Below, piece after piece: positions 51,420-58,651 of a DNA stretch of 64,000 nucleotides. This DNA comes from Streptomyces justiciae (GTDB lineage Bacteria > Actinomycetota > Actinomycetes > Streptomycetales > Streptomycetaceae): NCBI RefSeq assembly GCF_015163075.1, contig NZ_JADDXU010000002.1, forward strand, positions 62,001 through 126,000. Reading direction: 5' to 3'. Position 1 is the stretch's first letter, and every line of letters starts with the position of its first letter. A model generated the notes under the pieces. It saw only the letters and a list, made by a program, of their open reading frames with translations. It had not been told where the DNA came from and made no database searches. The translations under genes were made by a program, and so were the position numbers.

Positions 51420-52847
51420 ATGCCGTCCCACCTCTCCGCGGACCGCCCAGCCGCCCAGCCACCCGGGCGCGGCTCGGTCGACGCGCTGATATCGCAGGCG
51501 CGGCGACTCAAGGGCGACGTGGACGCCGTACGGCGGGACGCACAGGAGGAAGGATCGGACCCGCAGGGACGCTGGCAGCGCGCGCTGTGCGACCTGGCGC
51601 TGCACCAACTCAACGACCTGGACGAGCACTTGGCCCAGCTGCGGGACGGCCCGTCCGTGCCGGCGTCCGCCGGGCCGGTGCCCGCCGAGCAGTCCGCGCC
51701 GACCGCTCCCCGGCGCGGCTCCCTGCTCAGCCGCGTGGGCAGCGCGGAGTGGAACCTGCTGACGGACGAGGCGAGTTGGTCCGGTGAGCTGTACCAGATC
51801 CTGGGCCGCGACCCGGCCCATCCCCCGCTCACCCTCGACGAACTGCCCGCCCTGGTCCTCGACGAGGACCGGCCGAAGCTGACCTCGATGGTCACGGACT
51901 GTCTCGTCGACGCGCGGCCCATCGACGGCGAGTTCCGGGTGCTGCACGCGGACGGCACCGTGCGCACGGTGCACATGATGGGCGAGCCCGTGCTCGACAC
52001 TGACGGCAGCACCGCCTCGATGTGGGCCGTGCTGCGGGACGTCAGCGAACTGCGCCGCAGTCAGAGGGTGGTGAGCGAGACCCGTGACTCGCTCCAGCGC
52101 CACCGGCACCGCGCGCAGACGGAGCACCGGCTCGCGGTCGAGCTGCAGGAGGCCGTGCTGCCGCCGTGGCGCGGTTCCCTGCGGCTCCCGCAGCAGGGAC
52201 CGGAAACCCTCGATCTGGCGGCGCACTATCTGCCGTCGTCGACGAGCGCGCTCATCGGCGGCAACTGGTACGACGCCCTCCAACTCGCCGACGGCGACAT
52301 GCTGCTCAGCGTCGGCGACCTCACCGGACACGGCGTCGCCGCGACATCCGGCATGGCGACCCTGCTCGGCGCCGTACGCGGTATGGCGATGGCGGGCACC
52401 GGGCCGGGCCAACTGCTGTCCTGGCTCAACCAGTTACTCGACGCCACCGTCCAACCGGCCCTGGGCAGCACGGTCTGCTGCCGCTACCGGCCCGAGACCC
52501 GCACGCTCACCTGGGCGCAAGCCGGACACCCCGCCCCGCTGCTGTTCCGCGGCGGGACGGGGCGCAGGCTGAGCGCACCCGACGGTGTCCTGCTCGGCGC
52601 GACCCCGGGTGCCGTCTACGAACAGGCCGAGGAGCCCCTCGAAGCCGGCGACCTGCTGGTGCTGCACACCGACGGACTGGTGCCCGGGCATGACAGCACG
52701 GAGGCCGTGAACCGTCTCCTCGACCTGGCGCCACGCTTCGGCGAGGCCGCCACCGCACAGGACTGCGTACGGCTGGTCGTGGCGGAGTTCGGCGGGACCG
52801 AGCGCGCGGACGACGCCTGCGTGCTCATCGCCAAGCTCACCAACTGA
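51420..52847 (+). CDS. PAS domain-PP2C (SpoIIE-type) phosphatase
   Basis: A 475-residue cytosolic signalling protein. After a variable N-terminal stretch comes a PAS domain (~105-215: VGSAEWNLLTDEASWSGELY, DGEFRVLHADGTVRTVHMMG). A short coiled linker precedes the PP2C phosphatase domain (~245-470): IGGNWYDALQLADGDML, SVGDLTGHGVAATSGMATLL, TWAQAGHPAPLLFRGGT and DDACVLIAKL. The first metal-binding motif reads GGN (N282) where GGD is more usual. Such phosphatases typically act on anti-anti-sigma factors; no such partner is nearby. It follows the fused sigma factor on the same strand. Confidence 0.87.
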   Translation: MPSHLSADRPAAQPPGRGSVDALISQARRLKGDVDAVRRDAQEEGSDPQGRWQRALCDLALHQLNDLDEHLAQLRDGPSVPASAGPVPAEQSAPTAPRRGSLLSRVGSAEWNLLTDEASWSGELYQILGRDPAHPPLTLDELPALVLDEDRPKLTSMVTDCLVDARPIDGEFRVLHADGTVRTVHMMGEPVLDTDGSTASMWAVLRDVSELRRSQRVVSETRDSLQRHRHRAQTEHRLAVELQEAVLPPWRGSLRLPQQGPETLDLAAHYLPSSTSALIGGNWYDALQLADGDMLLSVGDLTGHGVAATSGMATLLGAVRGMAMAGTGPGQLLSWLNQLLDATVQPALGSTVCCRYRPETRTLTWAQAGHPAPLLFRGGTGRRLSAPDGVLLGATPGAVYEQAEEPLEAGDLLVLHTDGLVPGHDSTEAVNRLLDLAPRFGEAATAQDCVRLVVAEFGGTERADDACVLIAKLTN

Positions 52848-52889
52848 GAATGCTCATCGACTGAGAGTCGGTTTCAGCGCACAAACCCC

Positions 52890-54380
52890 CTATGCCCGTG
52901 CGCTGTTGCCGCCCTTCACCTGCTTCGGCAGGGCCAGCTTGATCTCCTCCCTCAGCTCGTGGATCTTCGGATAGCTGGAGTACTCGGCGGTGAGCCGGTA
53001 CATCTGGCGGAGCCGGTCCCAGGTGCGGTGCGAGGAGTTGGACCCCATCGACACCAGGGCCAGCCGGGCGTAGGTGCCGCCCTGTTCCGGGTCGTCGGCG
53101 ATGAAGCAGGCGGAGGCCATCGACAGGAAGTCGAAGATCTTCGACCGCTGCCGTCCGTCGACCCGCAGGGCCAGGGCCTTCTCCGCGTAGTGCTGGGCGT
53201 GCACGGCCGCGCCGGGCTCGTGCTCCGCCAGCGTGCGGTAGGCCAGGGCCTGCATGCCGTACAGGTCCTCCTCCTTGAACATCTGCATCCAGCTCGGCGG
53301 CGGCACATCGCTGCGGTCGGAGACGAAGAGGTCCTCCGCCTGGCCGAGCGTGCGGCGCATCGCCTGCCCCTTGCCCATGGACGCCTGTGCCCAGGCCTCC
53401 ACGGTGTAGAGCATCGCCATGGTCCGCGGCAGCACCTCGTCACCGGAGCCGGACTGGGCGAGCTTCATCAGGTCGAGCGCGTCGTCGGGCCGGCCGAGGT
53501 GCACCATCTGGCGAGCCGCTCGGGAGAGCGCCTCCCCGGCGCGCGGCCGGTCACCGCCCTCACGGGCCGCATGGGCGGCGATGACGAAGTACTTCTGGGC
53601 CGTGGGCTCCAGGCCGACGTCGTGCGACATCCAGCCCGCGAGGACGGCGAGGTTGGCGGCGACGCCCCACAGGCGCCGCTGGAGATGGTCGGGGTGTCGG
53701 TAGGCGAGCATGCCGCCCACCTCGTTGAGTTGGCCTACGACTGCCTTGCGCTGCAGCCCGCCGCCGCGGGCCGCGTCCCACGCCCGGAACACCTCGACCG
53801 AGCGCTCCAGTTCCTCGATCTCCTGCGACCCGATGGGGGCGGCCTCGTAGCGGTCGAACCCAGCGGGGTCGGCGTGCAGAGGATCGTCGAACTGGGGGGC
53901 GTCGGCCGTGAGGGCCGGATCGGTGTGGAGCCAGTCGTGCATGGCGCTGCTGAGTGCGGATCCCGCGGCGAGCGCGGCACCCGCGCCCACCAAGCCGCGT
54001 CGGTTGAGCATGAGGTCCATTCCCGTGAATTCGGTGAGGACCGCAGCAGTCCGCTCGGGCGCCCACGGCACACCGTCGGGATGTTCCGCATTCCCGCCGT
54101 CCTGCCGTTTCCCCGCACGCCCGTGCCGGACCAGACCGAGGTCCTCGATGGTCACGACACGGCCGAGACGCTCGGTGAACAGGGCAGCCAGCACCCGGGG
54201 CACCGGATCGCGCGGGATCTCTCCCATGTCGATCCACCGCCGCACCCGCGAGGTGTCGGTCGACAGCTGGGGGTGGCCCATGGCCGCCGCCTGCCGGTTG
54301 ACCAGCCTCGCGAGTTCACCCTTGGACCAGCCGGCCAGGCCGAACAGGTCCGAGAGTCGGGTGTTGGGTTGTCCGCTCAC
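52890..54380 (-). CDS. NsdA/NsdB-like developmental regulator
   Basis: A 496-residue protein. The N-terminal ~80 residues look DNA-binding (GWSKGELARLVNRQAAAMGH, STDTSRVRRWIDMGEIPRDP). The rest is helical with TPR-like stretches (AVVGQLNEVGGMLAYRHPD, AHAAREGGDRPRAGEALSRA, GEALSRAARQMVHLGRPDDA). This is the architecture of the Streptomyces NsdA/NsdB proteins, negative regulators of sporulation and antibiotic production, and I assign it to that family from general resemblance. The GTG at 54380 (VSGQPNTRLSDLFGLAG) follows a G-rich site. It is convergent with the phosphatase gene. Confidence 0.78.
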   Translation of the reverse strand: MSGQPNTRLSDLFGLAGWSKGELARLVNRQAAAMGHPQLSTDTSRVRRWIDMGEIPRDPVPRVLAALFTERLGRVVTIEDLGLVRHGRAGKRQDGGNAEHPDGVPWAPERTAAVLTEFTGMDLMLNRRGLVGAGAALAAGSALSSAMHDWLHTDPALTADAPQFDDPLHADPAGFDRYEAAPIGSQEIEELERSVEVFRAWDAARGGGLQRKAVVGQLNEVGGMLAYRHPDHLQRRLWGVAANLAVLAGWMSHDVGLEPTAQKYFVIAAHAAREGGDRPRAGEALSRAARQMVHLGRPDDALDLMKLAQSGSGDEVLPRTMAMLYTVEAWAQASMGKGQAMRRTLGQAEDLFVSDRSDVPPPSWMQMFKEEDLYGMQALAYRTLAEHEPGAAVHAQHYAEKALALRVDGRQRSKIFDFLSMASACFIADDPEQGGTYARLALVSMGSNSSHRTWDRLRQMYRLTAEYSSYPKIHELREEIKLALPKQVKGGNSARA

Positions 54381-54441
54381 GTCAAGCCCCCAGGTTCTCG
54401 GCTGAGTTGACAGTAGCCCGGTGGGAGGTGCCGGGCGACTA

Positions 54442-54657
54442 TTCGCCAGGGTTCGCCAGGGTGCGCCAGATGGTGTGCCACTGGGCATCGGGTGTCAGGT
54501 AGGAACGCGCCACCCCGACCCGGTCGCTGCCATATGACGGGTGCATTCCCCAGGGTGCACCCGGGCGACCGGGCCGGGTAGCGCGACAGCGCAACGCATG
54601 CGATTGCGCAGGCACACCTGTCCGTGCAGACACGACCTGTTGCGCAGACACACCTGT
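54442..54657. repeat. Two sets of short direct repeats in an intergenic region
   Basis: The 309-bp gap between the divergent NsdA-like and phosphotransferase genes carries two repeat sets. TTCGCCAGGG occurs at 54442 and 54452, with a variant at 54462. A GCAGACACACCTGT-type sequence occurs at 54608, 54626 and 54644, spaced 18 bp apart and ending 33 bp before the phosphotransferase ATG. They could be binding sites for a repeated regulator. Confidence 0.6.
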
Positions 54658-54689
54658 ACTGCTGGCACACGAAGGGATCTGTTTCGCCC

Positions 54690-55829
54690 ATGTACGCAGC
54701 ATCGTCCTCCGTGTCCGCCCCGCCCCGGTCGCTGCACCCCCGCCCGGCGGGCAGCGGCCCCTACCTCGATCCCGCCCGCCCGGCGGCCCCCGTTCTCGGT
54801 GCCGGCAGGACGCGGCGTGTTCCGGGGATCGGTACCCAACCGCTCAGCGGGAGACTCGACTTGTCCGGCCCTCAGGGCGCGCAGTTGCGTACGGCGATCG
54901 CGTCGGTGCACCGGATCTGCCCGGAGTTCGCTCCGGTCCAGGTGCTGCGCCGCAGCGGACGCTCCGTCCTCCTGGTGGGGACGACCGGGCGCAGCACGGC
55001 CGTCGCGAAGTGTTTACTGGACCACTCCCCGGTGTGGGCCGAGCGGATCCGCCACGAGATAGCGGCATACCGCTCGTTCGTCCGGCAGCGCCCGCCCGTG
55101 CGGGTGCCCCGGCTGATCGCGGCGGACCCGGACAACTGCACTCTCGTGATCGAGCGGATGCCCGGCCGGGTGGCGGCGCTGCACCGGCATCCGGCGGAGG
55201 CGCCGCCGCGGGCGGACATCAGGGCGGCACTCGGCGCGATCTGCCGGCTCAACGCCTGGCGGCCCCCGGCGGGCACCTTCGACGCCCCGCTGGACTACGC
55301 GGCCCGGATCAACCGCTACCACGAGCTGGGCCTGCTGACCGACCGGGACATGGGCGACCTGCAGAAGCTGCTGCACGGCATCGCGCTCTCGGCGGGCCGG
55401 CAGGGCATGGGCCAGTTCTGCCACGGCGACGCACTGCTCTCGAACATCCTGCTCTCACCGGCCGGTCCAGTGCTGGTGGACTGGGAGCACGCGGGCTGGT
55501 ACCTGCCGGGGTACGACCTGGCGACGCTGTGGTCGGTGCTCGGGGACGCGCCGGTGGCCCGGCGTCAGATCAGCCAGATCGCGCAGTCGGCGGGCCCGGC
55601 CTCGCGTGACGCGTTCCTGGTGAACCTGATGCTCGTACTGACCCGTGAGATCCGTACGTACGAGACGGCCGTGCAGCGTTCGATGCACGACACGACCCCG
55701 GCGGCACCGGGAGTGGCCCACCCGGGTGCTGCGCCGTCCGGCGAGGAACAGCGGCTGCTGCTGAGGCGGCTGCACGACGACTGCCAGCTGGCCCGGCGGG
55801 CCGTACGCGCGGCGGTCGGCACTCGCTGA
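54690..55829 (+). CDS. Phosphotransferase-family (APH-like) protein
   Basis: A 379-residue protein. After ~90 disordered residues comes a kinase-like fold: ILLVGTT-like N-lobe ([20 protein letters not shown]), the catalytic loop [18 protein letters not shown] with H-x-D-x4-N, and the metal site [20 protein letters not shown]. This is the aminoglycoside phosphotransferase/choline kinase fold; the substrate is unknown. The ATG at 54690 follows a GAAGGGA about 13 bases upstream. A strong terminator follows. Confidence 0.82.
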   Translation: MYAASSSVSAPPRSLHPRPAGSGPYLDPARPAAPVLGAGRTRRVPGIGTQPLSGRLDLSGPQGAQLRTAIASVHRICPEFAPVQVLRRSGRSVLLVGTTGRSTAVAKCLLDHSPVWAERIRHEIAAYRSFVRQRPPVRVPRLIAADPDNCTLVIERMPGRVAALHRHPAEAPPRADIRAALGAICRLNAWRPPAGTFDAPLDYAARINRYHELGLLTDRDMGDLQKLLHGIALSAGRQGMGQFCHGDALLSNILLSPAGPVLVDWEHAGWYLPGYDLATLWSVLGDAPVARRQISQIAQSAGPASRDAFLVNLMLVLTREIRTYETAVQRSMHDTTPAAPGVAHPGAAPSGEEQRLLLRRLHDDCQLARRAVRAAVGTR

Positions 55830-55839
55830 CGGGGACGAG

Positions 55840-55878
55840 GGTCCGCGGTGCGCCAGGGACAGCGGCGCACCGCGGACC
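55840..55878 (+). terminator. Strong hairpin terminator after the phosphotransferase gene
   Basis: A 15-bp perfect stem: GGTCCGCGGTGCGCC (55840-55854) with GGCGCACCGCGGACC (55864-55878), loop AGGGACAGC. It starts eleven bases after the stop codon and is followed by TTCGTATG. Confidence 0.88.
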
Positions 55879-56100
55879 TTCGTATGTCCGCTCACCGACC
55901 ACCGGTGAGCAGGCCATTGGTGTACGCCACTGACGCCCCGCAGGCACGCGGGCCGCCGCCACGAAACTCCCGCACCCCCTGGTTGACAAGGGAATTCGCC
56001 CTTCCCTGGGCATGATTGACGGATCGTCGGCAAGCCGGTACCACTGACGCACGCCCGGCCCCGCACGGCTCATCGCGCCCGACCGTCCCAGGAGGCTGCT

Positions 56101-58047
56101 TTGCGAGTCCCTGCCCACAGTGCCTCCGGGCACAGACGTACGCGTACCGTCATCGCGACGGCGGCCCTGCTGCTCCCCCTCCTCGGCGCGGCCCCGTCCG
56201 GCGCGCAGACGTCGGCGAACGGCCTCCAGTTGGCCTTCGCCTCGGCGGCTGCCGAGTATCACGTGCCGCAGAGCGTCCTGCTCGGTGTCTCCTACCTCCA
56301 GTCCCGTTGGGACGCGCACGCCGGGGCGCCGAGCGTGACCGGCGGTTACGGCCCGATGCATCTCACCGACGCGCGCACCGCGCTGGCCGGTGCCGCCACG
56401 CATCACGGCGAGGGCACGGAGGACGCGCGCGGCGACAGCGCCCGCACGCCTCTCCTCCCCACCGCCGAGGTGCCGACGCCCACCGAGCTCCCGGCCCGGC
56501 TGAAGACGCTGCCGAAGGCGGCGGAACTGACCGGCCTGAGCGCGGAGGAGCTGCGCACCGACCCGGCGGCGAACGTCGCCGGTGGCGCCGCGCTGCTGGC
56601 CGACGCCCAGAAGGACCTGGGCGAGCCGCTCAGCGACGACCCGGCGGACTGGTACGCGGCGGTGGCCCGCTTCTCCGGCGCGGACGACACCGCGACGGCG
56701 GCGGCGTACGCCAACGACGTGTACGACGTGATCCGCACCGGCGAGGAGCGCACCACGGACGCCGGCCAGCAGGTCGCCCTCGCGCCTCAGCCCGGCCTCT
56801 CCCCCGCCACCGCGCAGCTCGCGGAGACGGGTCTGCGCACGCTCGACACCGGTGACACCGAGTGCCCGAAGTCGGCGTCCTGCGAGTGGATCCCGGCGCC
56901 GTACGAGGAGTTCGGCGACAACGACTACGGCAACCACGACCTGGGCGACCGCCCGGCCGCGCAGAGCATCAAGTACATCGTCGTCCATGACACGGAGGGC
57001 GCCTGGGACGGCGTCCTCAACCTGGTCCAGGACCCCACCTACGTGTCGTGGAACTACACCCTGCGCTCCACCGACGGCCACATCGCCCAGCATGTGAAGG
57101 CCAAGGACGTGGCCTGGCACGCGGGCAACTGGTACGTCAACGCCAAGTCGATCGGTCTGGAGCACGAGGGCTTCCTGGCGAACCCGGACGCCTGGTACAC
57201 GGAGGCGATGTACCGCTCGTCGGCGCGGCTGGTGAAGTACCTGGCGAAGAAGTACGGCATCCCGCTGGACCGGCAGCACATCCTCGGCCACGACAACGTG
57301 CCGGGCCCGACCACGTCGACGGTCCCCGGTATGCACACCGACCCCGGCCCGTACTGGGACTGGCGGCACTACTTCGCACTGCTCGGCCGGCCCTTCAAGG
57401 CCACCGCGAAGAAGGACTCCGGGGTGGTGACGATCCGTCCCGACTACGCGACGAACCAGCCCGAGTACACCGGCTGCGTCACCAAGGACGTGCCGTGCGC
57501 GGCGCACGGGTCGAGCGAGGTGCGCCTGTACTCCGGCCCCGGCGAGAGCTACCCGCTCATCAAGGACATCGGCCGGGGCACCGCACCGACGACCGGGGTG
57601 AACGACATCTCCTCGCGGGTCTCCACCGGCCAGCAGTACGCGGTCGCCGACCGCGACGGGGACTGGACGGCGATCTGGTACCTGGGCCAGAAGGCCTGGT
57701 TCAGGAACCCGGCGAAGGGCCCGACCGCGGTGCCCGCGTCCGGCCAGGTCATCACGCCCAAGGCCAGTCTGAAGGACATCCCGGTGTACGGGCGCGCCTA
57801 CCCCGAGGCCTCCGCGTACCCGGCGGGGGTGCCCGCGCAGGCGGTGTCGCCGTTGCCGTACAAGGTGCTGGAGAACCAGAAGTACGTGGTCGGCGACAAG
57901 GTGCCCGGCGAGTACTACTACGCCGTCACCTTCACCACGGACTCCCACAAGGTCGTGGTCGGCAAGGACCTCTACTACGAGATCCAGTACGGCCACCGCG
58001 TGGCGTTCGTACGGGCCGCCGACGTCGACGTGCGGCCGTCCCGCTAG
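56101..58047 (+). CDS. Secreted N-acetylmuramoyl-L-alanine amidase with lysozyme-like and SH3-like regions
   Basis: A 648-residue exported cell-wall hydrolase starting at a TTG with AGGAGG just upstream. A signal peptide (TVIATAALLLPLLGAAPSGA) precedes a lytic-transglycosylase-like region (~40-215; YHVPQSVLLGVSYLQSRWDA, GGYGPMHLTDARTAL). The type-2 amidase domain follows (~285-440), with zinc ligands in YIVVHDTEG (H296) and MHTDPGPYWDW (H412, D414). The C-terminal part has an SH3-like stretch (VRLYSGPGESYPLI). The amidase domain cuts the bond between muramic acid and the stem peptide. The transglycosylase region lacks an obvious catalytic glutamate and may only bind glycan. Confidence 0.88.
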   Translation: MRVPAHSASGHRRTRTVIATAALLLPLLGAAPSGAQTSANGLQLAFASAAAEYHVPQSVLLGVSYLQSRWDAHAGAPSVTGGYGPMHLTDARTALAGAATHHGEGTEDARGDSARTPLLPTAEVPTPTELPARLKTLPKAAELTGLSAEELRTDPAANVAGGAALLADAQKDLGEPLSDDPADWYAAVARFSGADDTATAAAYANDVYDVIRTGEERTTDAGQQVALAPQPGLSPATAQLAETGLRTLDTGDTECPKSASCEWIPAPYEEFGDNDYGNHDLGDRPAAQSIKYIVVHDTEGAWDGVLNLVQDPTYVSWNYTLRSTDGHIAQHVKAKDVAWHAGNWYVNAKSIGLEHEGFLANPDAWYTEAMYRSSARLVKYLAKKYGIPLDRQHILGHDNVPGPTTSTVPGMHTDPGPYWDWRHYFALLGRPFKATAKKDSGVVTIRPDYATNQPEYTGCVTKDVPCAAHGSSEVRLYSGPGESYPLIKDIGRGTAPTTGVNDISSRVSTGQQYAVADRDGDWTAIWYLGQKAWFRNPAKGPTAVPASGQVITPKASLKDIPVYGRAYPEASAYPAGVPAQAVSPLPYKVLENQKYVVGDKVPGEYYYAVTFTTDSHKVVVGKDLYYEIQYGHRVAFVRAADVDVRPSR

Positions 58048-58059
58048 GGGACGGCCGGT

Positions 58060-58557
58060 TCAGCCCTGCTGGAACAGCTCCGCCGGGAGCGGTTTCAGCA
58101 GGGCGTACAGGTCGTCGGTGATGGGGCGGTCCCAGGCGGCGATGGTCACCAGGACGTTGTCACTGCGGTCGAACTGCACGCAGGAGATCCGGCTCTCGGA
58201 GAGCTTGAGGCGGCGCACGATCATGAGGTTGTCGCCCTGCATCACGGGCATGTCCTCGGTCTCGGTGACGGTCACCTCCTCGTCGTTCTCCAGCGCGATC
58301 AGCAGCTGGGCGACCTCAAAGGGGATCTCGCCCTCGGCTAGGTCACGGGCCGGGGAGCCCTCGGGGAGGTTGCCGATGATCATCGCGGGGCCGCGGCCGC
58401 CGAAGAGGTCGTAGCGCAGGAAGACGCCCTGGCAGGTGCCGTCAGGGGCGGGCAGCAGGCCGGCGCCGAGGTTTCCGGGCCAGTCACCCGGGTCCATGGC
58501 CAGTACGTCGAAGTCTGGGCCGGCGGGAGTCGCGCTGCGGCGGCGGAGGAACGACAT
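58060..58557 (-). CDS. Conserved hypothetical protein
   Basis: A 165-residue cytosolic-looking protein: FDVLAMDPGDWPGNLGAGLL, GRGPAMIIGNLPEGSPARDL and SCVQFDRSDNVLVTIAAWDR. I do not recognise a domain. There is no signal or membrane segment. It is convergent with the amidase gene, 12 bp between stops, and is preceded on its own strand by no close neighbour. Confidence 0.7.
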   Translation of the reverse strand: MSFLRRRSATPAGPDFDVLAMDPGDWPGNLGAGLLPAPDGTCQGVFLRYDLFGGRGPAMIIGNLPEGSPARDLAEGEIPFEVAQLLIALENDEEVTVTETEDMPVMQGDNLMIVRRLKLSESRISCVQFDRSDNVLVTIAAWDRPITDDLYALLKPLPAELFQQG

Positions 58558-58590
58558 GCGCCAATGGTAATGGGGGGTAGCCGTTGTCGT

Positions 58591-58645
58591 GCGACTGCGG
58601 GTGGGTGGGGGCTGGTCGCGCAGTTCCCCGCGCCCCTTGAGGGCG
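58591..58645. repeat. Common Streptomyces intergenic GC-rich element
   Basis: The stretch GGCTGGTCGCGCAGTTCCCC followed by GCGCCCCTTGAGGG matches a short element that I recall recurring between genes in many Streptomyces genomes. It lies between the divergent ends of the hypothetical gene and the LuxR gene. Its function is not established. Confidence 0.6.
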
Positions 58646-58651
58646 TTGCCC

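Noticed and set aside
52858..52870. Terminator between the phosphatase and NsdA-like genes
   Set aside because: Only a 5-bp stem (CGACT/AGTCG) with a three-base loop; too weak to call.
55988..56003. Palindrome AAGGGAATTCGCCCTT as an operator, and nearby TTGACA as the amidase promoter
   Set aside because: The palindrome is imperfect at its centre and no -10 sequence lies at an acceptable distance from the TTGACA at 55983.
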